From NCBI GenBank assembly GCA_016713085.1, contig JADJPV010000002.1, forward strand, positions 1,054,001-1,118,000: 64,000 nucleotides of DNA. Reading direction: 5' to 3'. Source of the stretch: Chitinophagaceae bacterium. Lineage in GTDB: Bacteria > Bacteroidota > Bacteroidia > Chitinophagales > Chitinophagaceae. Below are positions 29,056 through 38,057 of this stretch, in pieces. A program made the translations under genes and the position numbers. The notes under the pieces were generated by a model that searched no databases, had not been told where the DNA came from, and worked only from the letters and a program-made list of their open reading frames with translations. The stretch's first letter is position 1. Each line of letters opens with the position of its first letter.

Positions 29056-29669
29056 ATGGATTTGAACTCACGAACAGATAAATCATTCAAAAATCTTGCA
29101 ACGTTTGCAGATGAAGTTCTTGTTGCATGTCCTCACTGCAATCATCGGGCAAATGTTTATGCAGAACAGGGAGAATATACAGTCCCATTTTCTACAAAGT
29201 CAAAAGCGATATTCAGATGTAATAATTGTTATAAGTCGTTGGACGAGAATTTATGGTATGGGCCAATAATAATTTCCCCTGCTAACTCAAATTGTGGTTA
29301 TTGTGGCAGCATTTTAAAATTCAGTAAAAAAGTAAATAAATTTCAGGATAAAATCGAAGTTAAATGTCAAACTTGTGAGCAGGAGAAAAAGTATGATGTT
29401 CACTATACTTTGACTTACGCAAATAGTAAACAAGCAACCGATCCATATTTTGGTCTACAACTTTGGCTGCAAATCCCAGTCGATGAAAATGTTTTATGGG
29501 CATATAATTTTGAACATCTGGATTACCTGAAAAATATGTGGCGGCAAAACTCAGAGAAGCCGTAAGTGGTGGTAAATACTCCTTAATCTGGAAGTTGCCG
29601 GATTTTATCAAATTATCGAAAAATAGAACAAAGGTTTTAAAAGCTATTAATCGTCTTCAATTAAAATAA
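29056..29669 (+). CDS. Zinc-ribbon protein of unknown function (copy 1), frameshifted
   Basis: An uncharacterised protein with several CxxC pairs: ACPHCNHRANV (about residue 26), CNNC, CGYCG and CQTC, which should bind zinc ions. The second half has the conserved stretch DPYFGLQLWLQIPVDENVLWAYNFEHLDYLK. The frame then stops (MWRQNSEKP), but one more A in the run at 29530-29534 gives YVAAKLREAVSGGKYSLIW and on to a stop ending at 29669, making 204 residues. This C-terminus matches the paralogue at 48041, which ends in the same way (KLRERNNQ...LPKWMTSKKNR). Family members are presumably DNA- or RNA-associated; I know no characterised homologue. Confidence 0.75.
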
Positions 29670-29675
29670 ACAACT

Positions 29676-29726
29676 CCGGCTTTTAAGTCGGGGTTACTGT
29701 TTATGAGTTACTGGCTTTAGCCATGA
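29676..29726. repeat. REP-like hairpin element (copy A)
   Basis: CCGGCTT at 29676-29682 pairs with AAGTCGG at 29685-29691 (one G.U), followed by GGCTTTAGCCATGA at 29713-29726. Both units recur at 45068-45141. The element fills the spacer between two convergent stop codons, so it may also end transcription. It resembles the hairpin pairs mobilised by REP-associated tyrosine transposases, though none is present here. Confidence 0.6.
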
Positions 29727-30218
29727 TCAATACTTCTTTCGTTCAAACAAATACTTCTTCCCTTTCCTCTTTACAATAAACAGGTTGTCGTATTCTGTTT
29801 CTGGAAGATCAGTCAGCAAATTCTGTCCCATCATTTTATTTACGAGGTCATCAACCGTATTGGAATGTCCAACAATCAAGACTGAACCTTTCTTAATACT
29901 TTTTAAACGGCTGATAAAACGGTCAACTGTATCTCTCGTACTATACATCTGAATAGTAATTCCCTTGAGCTCAGCCAAAGGTTTTGCGGTTGATGTAGTC
30001 CGGATTGTTTGCGTAGAAAAAATGGATTCAATTTTTTCTTTTGGCAGAACATTCTTTAAAGCAATCGCTCTTTGCTGCCCGGCTTCAGTCAATGGAACAT
30101 CACTGCTCATATTTGCCGCTGCTGTTGCTTTCTCAGCATGACGTACAATATAAAAAGTGTTCCTGTTACAGGATGTAAGCAGAACCAAGAGAAAAGCGAA
30201 CGTTAAAATAGAGCGCAT
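29727..30218 (-). CDS. Histidine phosphatase-family lipoprotein (SixA/phosphoglycerate mutase-like)
   Basis: 163 residues. The signal peptide ends with LLTSC, a lipobox (cysteine at about 17). The catalytic motif FYIVRHAEKA supplies the phospho-accepting histidine (RHG-type variant RHAE), and VGHSNTVDDLV supplies the second histidine. It resembles small SixA-like phosphatases but is exported. The substrate is unknown. It is convergent with the zinc-ribbon gene, with a REP-like element between. Confidence 0.85.
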   Translation of the reverse strand: MRSILTFAFLLVLLTSCNRNTFYIVRHAEKATAAANMSSDVPLTEAGQQRAIALKNVLPKEKIESIFSTQTIRTTSTAKPLAELKGITIQMYSTRDTVDRFISRLKSIKKGSVLIVGHSNTVDDLVNKMMGQNLLTDLPETEYDNLFIVKRKGKKYLFERKKY

Positions 30219-30312
30219 AATGGTTGGTTTGAAACGATAAAGTAAGTTGTTCTTTTAATTAATCAAAGAGTTTTGTAAATTTAAGAAACAATAAACCGTA
30301 AAATCCTCAATC

Positions 30313-31026
30313 ATGAAGACATTATCCGAAACCTGGTTTGCAGATGGCTACATTGATTTTGAGTTAAAAAAATATACACTCCTCGCCTATTTGCAGCAAG
30401 TCAACAACTATTTTAATGAAGCCAAGCTTTATCCGCAGCTGGCCGATGTCATCTTTCACTATAACAATCTTGTTGCTTTCAGGGAGAACAAAAAATACCT
30501 GCAGGAGCAGTTTCCCAAAAAGCTCACCGGAATTCAACTGGAAAAACTGCAGATGCTGTATGAGCAGATGATTGAAGACGATGAACTGATGCAGGAACTG
30601 GAAACCATTATGCATTATTCTATTGCTGAAATGAAAAATACCATCAGCAGCGGAACAGAAATTTATGAAATGGTGGAGCAGAGCATCAGCATTCAGCCAA
30701 TCGGCATTATTCCTTTAGACACAAGCGAAGGTTATTTATTTCTCCGCAGTACACATGAAAAGCAAACCAAAGTGTACCAGTACCGGCTTGGTTTTTTTGA
30801 ACGTCACGATGAACACTACCGCACACTTAAAACAAATTTCGTTGACAGCTGGATCAGCAATATTGCCAACAGTTATGAAAATATCAAGGGCGAACTAATC
30901 CGCAGTAAAGCCCAGTTACATAACCCGGCAGTGTATTGTATTGAAACTAATTTGTCTTACCCGGTTGATGAAACCTTTTTACCAATTGCTAAACGGAGCT
31001 TTGTGAAATTTCTGGCTGCCGCATAA
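30313..31026 (+). CDS. Conserved hypothetical protein
   Basis: 237 residues with no signal peptide or membrane helix, so probably cytoplasmic. The N-terminal half is helical and acidic (FADGYIDFELKKYTLLAYLQQVNNYFNEAKL..., LQMLYEQMIEDDELMQEL). The C-terminal part has IIPLDTSEGYLFLRSTHEKQTKVYQYRLGFFERHDEHYRTLKT and ends FLAAA. I recall similar proteins as uncharacterised in Bacteroidota, but cannot name a family or activity. It is followed by a 21-bp-stem palindromic terminator. Confidence 0.75.
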   Translation: MKTLSETWFADGYIDFELKKYTLLAYLQQVNNYFNEAKLYPQLADVIFHYNNLVAFRENKKYLQEQFPKKLTGIQLEKLQMLYEQMIEDDELMQELETIMHYSIAEMKNTISSGTEIYEMVEQSISIQPIGIIPLDTSEGYLFLRSTHEKQTKVYQYRLGFFERHDEHYRTLKTNFVDSWISNIANSYENIKGELIRSKAQLHNPAVYCIETNLSYPVDETFLPIAKRSFVKFLAAA

Positions 31027-31067
31027 AATAACAAAGCCAACATTTTAAATGTTGGCTTTGTTATTTT
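31025..31067. terminator. Bidirectional terminator, perfect 21-bp palindrome
   Basis: Positions 31025-31045 and 31047-31067 are exactly complementary around one central T. The core is AACAAAGCCAACATTT paired with AAATGTTGGCTTTGTT. It overlaps the 30313-31026 gene stop and lies just before the stop of the convergent peptidase gene, so it can serve both. A/T-rich outer arms give T-tracts in both directions. Confidence 0.9.
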
Positions 31068-31079
31068 GAGGCAATCTGT

Positions 31080-34049
31080 TTATTCTACTTTCAATCCCCA
31101 GTCAACTCCTTTCTTGATCGCAGGTACACCTTCACTCATCCACACTGGCATGGGTGCTTCTTTCAGGTAGTGATCAAAGAATTGTGCCAAACGAACAGAC
31201 AAATCTTTTCTATTTCTGCGTTCAACCAAATTATGGTCTTCGTCATTGTATTGTAACAGCCACACTTTTTTATCTAATCTTCTCAATGCAGTAAAGTATT
31301 CAATACTCTGGTACCAGGGTACAGCACCATCTTTGTCATTATGCATCAGCAGCAATGGAGTTGTTACTTTGTCTGCTTTAAACAAAGGCGAATTCTTTGT
31401 GTAAAGATCAGGACGCTGCCATGGAGTAAAGCCAATACGTGTCTGTGATTTTTCATACTGGAACTGGCGGCTGATACCTGAACCCCAGCGAATACCACCG
31501 TATGCACTGAACATATTGCTTACCGGTGCACCTGCTCCGGCTGCTGCAAAGATGTTTGTTCTTGTAACTAAGTAGGCAACCTGGTAGCCTCCCCAGCTCT
31601 GACCCTGTATCGCCATCTTTGTACTGTCAACAAATTTCATTTTGCTGAGATATTTCGCTGCACTTACAACAGAGTTGTAGGCGCTTTCTCCCGGCTGACC
31701 GTTTTTGTAATAAATGTTTGGATCAAATACTAAATAACCATTGCTGGTAAAATATGCGATGTTGATCGTTGATGCACTTGGCGCAGGTGTACGGTAATTG
31801 TACCTGGTATCTGCATTCTTTTCATAGAAATAAAAAATAACAGGATATTTTTTAGTGGGATCAAAATTCTCCGGTTTGAATAACAAACCTTCAGATTCTT
31901 TTCCATCAAACATTTTCCATTTATGCAGCTCAACAGTATACCAGTTGTAACCTTTCTGCTGTTCATTAATTGTGCTTAATTGAACTGCTGATTTCTGATC
32001 CTGTGCGTTGGCAACTGTTGTTGAGAATAAAGAAGGACTCATTTGTGGAGTCATTGCAGTATACACCAGTGCATCACTGTTCTTTGCTTTTGCTGTTCCG
32101 CCAAATGCATTAAAGGCCATTGGGTTTGTTGCAGGTATTGTTTCGTTTAATAAAAACGGATCACCTGCTTTATATATAACCCAACCACTTCCTTTTTCCT
32201 TATTATCAAATGTATTCAGCAGTAAGGTTTGACCATTTTTAATAAACCTTTGCTCCCTGTCTAACACAGTATTGCGGAATGTAAGCTGTTTTTTACGACC
32301 GATTCCATTGGTAATACAAACAGGTTTTGTTGCACCGGTTGGATCAACTTTCCAGATATCAAACTTATCATACACATACATCGCTGCATCGTTTTCATGC
32401 CAGCCCATAATACCATGTGGCGGCGGATCATCGGGATGATCATCATCTTCATCATACAATGGAACTTTAATATCTTTTGTAGCGTTGATCGTTTTACCAG
32501 TTGCTATATCATACACAATATAGTTCCTACCCTTCCAATCATACCAGCCAACAAATTTTCCTTTGGGTGAAATAATTCCCCCGCCTCTTATTTTATCAGC
32601 AATCATTTTCCGTTCACCGGTTCTTACATTCACCAGGAACAGTTTTTGATAATTGAATTGCTCCCATTGATTTTGTACCCGGTAACCTTTAGTTGATTCA
32701 CCTAATGCAATATCTCCATTGTCTTCATCAGCTAATTCAATGCGTTCAAGGTTTTCATCCGCTAAAGAAACAGTTGTATTAGCGTCATCATGAATAACAG
32801 ACAAATAACTTCTGCGTAATTCCATTGTTGCCTGTAATAATTGCTGTGGCTGCAGTTCATCATCCTTGTAGTTCCATATATCGAGTCTTGCTGTTTCGAA
32901 ATCAACAATGTTGGTATCCTTTGGCTGACGGACAGGTGTCAATCCAAAAAACAACCGTTTCCCGTTCTGACTGAATCTATTCATAAAATCAGGACTCACC
33001 GTCATGCCTGATTTTATACCTGCCGTTTTTCTGTCTGCTTTCAGTTTTGCACTGTCAAGCCCCGGCTTATAATACCATAGCTTATAAAATTTTCTCAATG
33101 CTTTGGCTACACTGTCTCTTTCTGCAACAAATGCCAGTTGATTTCCTTCTTCATCAAAAGCAAAATTCTTTGCCTCATTAAATCCTTTCATTACTGTATC
33201 AATCTTTCCTGTTGCAGTATTCATCCACAACACGGTTGCTCTTGATAAGGTATCCCCATTCTTTTTGGTTGTTTCAATCAAAAGTGCATTTCCTTTTTCA
33301 CTGAAATAATAATCGCTCACTAATTTGAATTTCTTTTCCTCACCGGTTACTGTATTTCTTACAACCAGTTCAGTTCCTTCTTCCACCGGATCATCCGTAG
33401 GTTTAACTGCTCCAGGCTTTGTTTCTTTTTTAGCAGGTTGTAAAACAGTTAAGCCTTTTGTTTTTGCTTCATTGGCTTTGTTCTTTAAACTGTCGGCAAT
33501 TCTCATCAGGGAGTCAGCCATTGAAACCATTTTATTAATCTGTGTCAGTGAATCAGGCTTGGCCTGTGGTTTAGCTGGTTCGGGCATCGTTTTTTCCATA
33601 TGATAGGCAAGCCAGCCACTTCCTTTTTCCGGGGCTTTGTATGTTTTTACTTTGGCCACTTTCCAAACACTGTCTTTTCCGAATTCAACAATGGCAAGAC
33701 TATCCTTTGGCATATCATCCGGTCTTTTCTTCTTAATTCTTGCATCTCTTGTGTCTTTAAATAACGGACGGATTTTGAATACCACAAAACGGCTGTCCTG
33801 TGTTATAAGTGAGTTATATCCTCTTGCTATTGATTTCTTGTATTTTCCGTCGGTTGACTGAATGATCAACTCGCCATCCCCTTCCTGCGGGTTAACCATG
33901 TAAAGCACCCATTTCCCATCATTACTTATCTGCGGACTTTGAATGCTCTGCCATTTGTCGTAAACCGAATGATCAAGCGGCTTTTTACTCTGGGCCATTG
34001 AAATCAATGGTAACATCAACAGGAATATTCCGGGAAATAGTTTTCTCAT
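31080..34049 (-). CDS. S9-family serine peptidase (prolyl-oligopeptidase-like), exported
   Basis: 989 residues from the ATG at 34049 (MRKLFPGIFLLML), giving a signal peptide ending near ISMAQS; a TTG six bases upstream is less likely. A long beta-propeller-like N-terminal part (WQSIQSPQISNDGKWVLYMV; many DG/NG turns) precedes an alpha/beta-hydrolase domain. The nucleophile elbow is IQGQSWGGYQ, followed by the Asp region LLLMHNDKDGAVPWYQS and His in YNDEDHNLVERR. It probably cleaves peptides in the periplasm. Another S9 peptidase lies at 55920 but the two are clearly different in layout. Confidence 0.92.
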   Translation of the reverse strand: MRKLFPGIFLLMLPLISMAQSKKPLDHSVYDKWQSIQSPQISNDGKWVLYMVNPQEGDGELIIQSTDGKYKKSIARGYNSLITQDSRFVVFKIRPLFKDTRDARIKKKRPDDMPKDSLAIVEFGKDSVWKVAKVKTYKAPEKGSGWLAYHMEKTMPEPAKPQAKPDSLTQINKMVSMADSLMRIADSLKNKANEAKTKGLTVLQPAKKETKPGAVKPTDDPVEEGTELVVRNTVTGEEKKFKLVSDYYFSEKGNALLIETTKKNGDTLSRATVLWMNTATGKIDTVMKGFNEAKNFAFDEEGNQLAFVAERDSVAKALRKFYKLWYYKPGLDSAKLKADRKTAGIKSGMTVSPDFMNRFSQNGKRLFFGLTPVRQPKDTNIVDFETARLDIWNYKDDELQPQQLLQATMELRRSYLSVIHDDANTTVSLADENLERIELADEDNGDIALGESTKGYRVQNQWEQFNYQKLFLVNVRTGERKMIADKIRGGGIISPKGKFVGWYDWKGRNYIVYDIATGKTINATKDIKVPLYDEDDDHPDDPPPHGIMGWHENDAAMYVYDKFDIWKVDPTGATKPVCITNGIGRKKQLTFRNTVLDREQRFIKNGQTLLLNTFDNKEKGSGWVIYKAGDPFLLNETIPATNPMAFNAFGGTAKAKNSDALVYTAMTPQMSPSLFSTTVANAQDQKSAVQLSTINEQQKGYNWYTVELHKWKMFDGKESEGLLFKPENFDPTKKYPVIFYFYEKNADTRYNYRTPAPSASTINIAYFTSNGYLVFDPNIYYKNGQPGESAYNSVVSAAKYLSKMKFVDSTKMAIQGQSWGGYQVAYLVTRTNIFAAAGAGAPVSNMFSAYGGIRWGSGISRQFQYEKSQTRIGFTPWQRPDLYTKNSPLFKADKVTTPLLLMHNDKDGAVPWYQSIEYFTALRRLDKKVWLLQYNDEDHNLVERRNRKDLSVRLAQFFDHYLKEAPMPVWMSEGVPAIKKGVDWGLKVE

Positions 34050-34130
34050 GTGCAATTATTTTTAGATTCGACAAGATAAATTAAACAATTTACACACTGT
34101 CTTGTTTTACACGAGTGGAATAAACAACTT

Positions 34131-36581
34131 ATGAACAGAATTATAGCAGGCATAATCCTCCTCCTGATTGGATTTTCAAAACCCTTAGCTGCACAAAATA
34201 AAGGTGTTATTGCAGGTACAGTGATTGACAAAAGCAATCAGCTTCCGTTATACGGAGTAAGTATAAAAGTAGAAAATACTGAATTTGGAACGGTCACCGA
34301 CTCGCTTGGCCGTTTCCGGATCATGAATATTGACACCCGTTCGTACAATATACTCTTCACCAGGGTTGGATATAAGTCGTACACCATTTTCAATGTAGTT
34401 CTTACTTCAGGAAATGAACTGAATTTTTCCATTGAACTGGAGCCGGAAATAAAATCAATTGGCGAGATAACAGTTACGGGAAGACGAACAGCAAAGGTTG
34501 CCACGCTTGAAACTCCCTTAAGCGTACAGCGCTTAACAACAGAAGAAATTAAAGCAAACCCCGGAGGCAACTTTGATATCAGCCGGGTGATCAATACCCT
34601 GCCGGGTGTTGGAGGAACTGCCGGAAGCGTTGGCGGCTTCAGGAATGATATCATCATCCGTGGAGGTGGCCCCGGCGAAAATGTTTTTTACTTAGATGGA
34701 ATTGAAATTCCCGTTATTAACCATTTTGCCACACAGGGTTCCGGTGGCGGACCAACAGGTATTCTCAATGTGAGTTTTATTGAAGATGTAAAACTTTCCT
34801 CTTCGGCTTTTGATGCCCGTTATGATAATGCACTCAGCAGTGTGTTTGAATTCAAACAGAAAAAAGGAAGCAGCAGTCATGTACAGGGAAATGTGCGTTT
34901 AAGTGCTACAGAACTGGCTGCAACACTTGAAGGCCCATTAAGCAAAAGTAAAAAGACAACCTTTCTGGCAAGTGCACGCAGAAGTTACTTGCAGTTCCTG
35001 TTTAAAGCAATTGATTTACCCATCCGTCCCAACTACTGGGATTTTCAATACAAGGTTACTCACCAAATCAATAAGAAAACAACGTTGACTTTTTTAGGAG
35101 TTGGTGCAATTGATGAGTTCAGTTTTGCAGCACCATCTGAGTCAACACCGGAAAAAATTTATATTCTCAACAGCAACCCCAATATCAATCAATGGAACTA
35201 TACAGTTGGTGCAGCATTGAAACGAAATATCAAAAACGGTTACATGAATTTCGCTTTGAGCCGGAATGCTTTCAACAATGGTATTACCCGTTTTGAAGAT
35301 AATTTGAATCCAAAGCCATCGCAACAATCACTTGATCTTAACTCGAACGAAACAGAAAATAAATTCAGGTTTGATGTCAATCAAACTGTTGGTGGATGGA
35401 AACTGAGTTACGGTGCAGTTGTTCAATATGTGCAATTCAGCAATAATGGCTTTGCAAGAATCAGGGCTGAAGTAAGAGATACCAATAACAATATTATTCA
35501 GCCCGAAATCAAATCAACGTTCAACTCTTCAATCAATTTTGCAAGACTGGGAGCATTTGCACAGGCAGGGAAACGTTTCTTTGACAACAGGCTGGGTGTA
35601 AACTTCGGCATCCGAATGGATGGAAATACATTTACGGATAAAGGAATGAATTTGTTTCACAGCTTCAGTCCACGCATTGGACTGAGTTATGTGTTAAGTG
35701 ATGAATGGACAGTAAATGCAAGCATTGGCCGCTATTATAAACTGGCACCATACACCATTCTTGGTTTTGAAAACAATGCAGGCAATCTTGTAAATAAAGA
35801 TGCAAAATATCAGCGCAGCGATCATTATGTAATTGGCCTGGAATTTCTGCCAAAGAATACAACACGTTTTACAATAGAAGGCTTTTACAAACAGTATGGA
35901 AATATGCCGGTGAGTGTTCGTGACGGGGTAAACCTTGCTAACCGGGGCGGCGACTTTAATGTTTTAGGAAATGAAGATGTAATCAGTACGGGAAAAGGGA
36001 GAACTTATGGGGTTGAATTATTTGCACAACAGAAACTCACGAAACGTTTTTATGGCGTGTTCAGTTATACTTTGTTTGTAAGCCAATTCAGTGGTGCTGA
36101 TAACAAGTATGTTTCAAGTGCATGGGATAACCGCCATCTCTTAAGTGTTACCTGGGGCTATAAATTTTCACGCAACTGGGAACTGGGTTTGAAGTTCCGT
36201 TTTCAGGGAGGAGCACCTTATACGCCATTTGATGAAACAGCCAGCAGGCAGAACTACCTGAGCTTAGGTGAAGGAGTTCTTGATAATGCAAAACTCAATC
36301 AAAACCGTTTGGATGTGTTTCATGCAAGTGATGTACGTATTGATAAAAAATGGAACTGGAAAAAAATGACCCTTGATGTTTTCCTGGATGTAAGCAATTG
36401 GTATTTGGCAAAGAGCCCGGCATTTCCACAATACACATTTAAACGTACGGCAGATAATTCAGCATTTGCAAGTACAAACAATAAACCCGTTGCTTTTGAT
36501 GGCAGCAATGCAATTCCACTCATATTACAGAACAATGATCCCAGTGTAACGCCGACAATTGGTTTTATACTTGAGTTTTAA
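34131..36581 (+). CDS. TonB-dependent receptor with carboxypeptidase-like regulatory domain
   Basis: 816 residues, outer membrane. Signal peptide ending near PLAAQN. Residues about 22-110 form a carboxypeptidase-like regulatory repeat (GTVIDKSNQLPLYGVSIKVENTEFGTVTDSLGRF). A plug domain follows (VINTLPGVGGTAGSVGGFRNDIIIRGGGPGENVFYLDGIEI), then a beta-barrel to the end in VTPTIGFILEF. It lacks the SusC-type partner. Divergent from the S9 peptidase with an 81-base spacer; a peptide-linked function is possible but unproven. Its stop abuts the stop of the convergent tube-like gene. Confidence 0.92.
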   Translation: MNRIIAGIILLLIGFSKPLAAQNKGVIAGTVIDKSNQLPLYGVSIKVENTEFGTVTDSLGRFRIMNIDTRSYNILFTRVGYKSYTIFNVVLTSGNELNFSIELEPEIKSIGEITVTGRRTAKVATLETPLSVQRLTTEEIKANPGGNFDISRVINTLPGVGGTAGSVGGFRNDIIIRGGGPGENVFYLDGIEIPVINHFATQGSGGGPTGILNVSFIEDVKLSSSAFDARYDNALSSVFEFKQKKGSSSHVQGNVRLSATELAATLEGPLSKSKKTTFLASARRSYLQFLFKAIDLPIRPNYWDFQYKVTHQINKKTTLTFLGVGAIDEFSFAAPSESTPEKIYILNSNPNINQWNYTVGAALKRNIKNGYMNFALSRNAFNNGITRFEDNLNPKPSQQSLDLNSNETENKFRFDVNQTVGGWKLSYGAVVQYVQFSNNGFARIRAEVRDTNNNIIQPEIKSTFNSSINFARLGAFAQAGKRFFDNRLGVNFGIRMDGNTFTDKGMNLFHSFSPRIGLSYVLSDEWTVNASIGRYYKLAPYTILGFENNAGNLVNKDAKYQRSDHYVIGLEFLPKNTTRFTIEGFYKQYGNMPVSVRDGVNLANRGGDFNVLGNEDVISTGKGRTYGVELFAQQKLTKRFYGVFSYTLFVSQFSGADNKYVSSAWDNRHLLSVTWGYKFSRNWELGLKFRFQGGAPYTPFDETASRQNYLSLGEGVLDNAKLNQNRLDVFHASDVRIDKKWNWKKMTLDVFLDVSNWYLAKSPAFPQYTFKRTADNSAFASTNNKPVAFDGSNAIPLILQNNDPSVTPTIGFILEF

Positions 36582-37016
36582 TCAGGATGTTTCAATGCTG
36601 ATTCCTTCATGGGTTAGCACAAGTGTTTCAACAGCAGGGTTACCATCGTTTGATAAAAGTACTGGCCCGAAATAATGAACAGGAAATGCATTCTTTAATT
36701 TCCATGTAACAACAGTTGCATGATCTTCATTTAATAAAGAAATCACTACATCTCTCCGTTCAATGGAATCGATGCGTTTCGTATTGATCCAGTCGAAGAA
36801 TTCATTGTCGCCGGCAACAATACCACGCTTCAATATAATGTTTGAGAATTTTCGCAAGCCCGGCAGTTTTCTTGAGCTGTCTTCAGGACTTGACCCTTCA
36901 CGGTAAGAAACAGCTTCAATTTCAATGTCCAGTCCGGATACTTCCATAAATCCGATTCTTGTACCACCCCATTGTACGTGGAAATGATAACGGCTCAGCA
37001 TGTTTTGTGTTGACAT
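36582..37016 (-). CDS. Phage-tail-tube-like protein (contractile injection system tube family), orphan
   Basis: 144 residues from the ATG at 37016 (MSTQNMLSRYHFHVQWGG). The body matches the phage tail/T4 gp19-like tube family: YHFHVQWGGTRIGFMEVSGL, IEIEAVSYREGSSPEDSSRKLPG and FSNIILKRGIVAGDNEFFDW. These proteins polymerise into the inner tube of phage tails and contractile injection systems. No sheath, baseplate, spike, ClpV-like ATPase or other tail gene lies near it; neighbours are a TonB receptor and a transporter. An in-frame hydrophobic extension to an ATG at 37094 adds 26 residues and is probably not translated. Confidence 0.82.
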   Translation of the reverse strand: MSTQNMLSRYHFHVQWGGTRIGFMEVSGLDIEIEAVSYREGSSPEDSSRKLPGLRKFSNIILKRGIVAGDNEFFDWINTKRIDSIERRDVVISLLNEDHATVVTWKLKNAFPVHYFGPVLLSNDGNPAVETLVLTHEGISIETS

Positions 37017-37168
37017 AAGTATAGGTTTAATGATGAGAAAGAAAATTAAAACAAACAGCAGAATGATCAGCAGTAAAAGGATTGCAAACAACATACAGGC
37101 AGATTTATTAATTGCACCTGTTAAGTTAGAAAAGAATCACTTGAAAAAGAAGTACTCTTTTACGGGTA

Positions 37169-38050
37169 TTAAGTGGTTCGTTTCTTCCATACCCTGAGTG
37201 TTTGAATCAACACACTCAGCAGAATTAAACTGATACCCAGGTAAAAACCTTTGCCCAAATCTTTGTTTTCATGATAAATAAAAAAGGCCAGGGCAATTCC
37301 ATAAACCGGTTCAAGATTATAGGTAAGATTAGCAGTAAAAGCAGATATCTTTTTTAATGCACTCACAGATAATTGAAACGCAAGTACAGTACAAAATATA
37401 GACAGCATCAGTAACCAGAACCAATCGCTTACGGATGGAATTGCAGTCGAGGCCGGAGAAAATTGCAGATAAAAAGGAAGTAACAAACTTAACAGCAGCC
37501 ATCCCCCGCCCAATTCATATAAAGTAAGATTAGCTGCCGGTACTTTCTGGATAATCCGTTTATTAAAGATTGGAAACAAGGTAGATAAGAATGCAGCTGC
37601 AACACCTAACAGTATCCCTGTTTTATACTGCACATCAAAATGAAACATAAGATAAATACCCAGCAGTACAAGCAGTCCAAGAAGAATTTCAAACAGATCA
37701 ATTTTCCGTTTATAAATCATTGGCTCAAGTATAGCTGTAAACGACCCGGTTGCTGCAAAACAAACCAGAGCAATTGATATGTTGGCATATTTTATACTGC
37801 CGTAAAAGAACACCCAATGCAGGGCAATCATACCTCCTACAGAAATACATTGAAACAGGTACTTCCGTTCAATGCGGATACTTTTTTTACTGAATAAAAG
37901 AATGAGTAATAAAATAAGGGTTGAAAGCAACATCCGGTACCAAACCAGCCAGCCTTCGTTGAGATCAATTAAACGGCCAAGTACTCCTGTAAATCCTGCA
38001 AGAAAAACTGCAGTATGTAATTGCAGAAAAGCTTTGGTGGTTGCATTCAT
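37169..38050 (-). CDS. EamA/DMT-family transporter
   Basis: 293 residues with ten hydrophobic segments in two EamA halves (RLIDLNEGWLVWYRMLLSTLIL; LGVAAAFLSTLFPIFNKRII; second half SAFTANLTYNLEPVYGIALAFFIYHE). It is an inner-membrane drug/metabolite permease of unknown substrate. It follows the GT2 glycosyltransferase gene with 7 bases between, so the two are probably co-transcribed. Confidence 0.9.
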   Translation of the reverse strand: MNATTKAFLQLHTAVFLAGFTGVLGRLIDLNEGWLVWYRMLLSTLILLLILLFSKKSIRIERKYLFQCISVGGMIALHWVFFYGSIKYANISIALVCFAATGSFTAILEPMIYKRKIDLFEILLGLLVLLGIYLMFHFDVQYKTGILLGVAAAFLSTLFPIFNKRIIQKVPAANLTLYELGGGWLLLSLLLPFYLQFSPASTAIPSVSDWFWLLMLSIFCTVLAFQLSVSALKKISAFTANLTYNLEPVYGIALAFFIYHENKDLGKGFYLGISLILLSVLIQTLRVWKKRTT

Positions 38051-38057
38051 GAATCAA

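Noticed and set aside
36582..37016. Prophage indicated by the tail-tube-like gene
   Set aside because: No other phage gene within tens of kilobases on either side; the flanks are ordinary transporter and receptor genes.
37017..37094. Hydrophobic 26-residue N-terminal extension of the tube-like protein
   Set aside because: Tube proteins start at the conserved MSTQ-type position, and the extension overlaps a likely promoter region; kept only as a speculative note.
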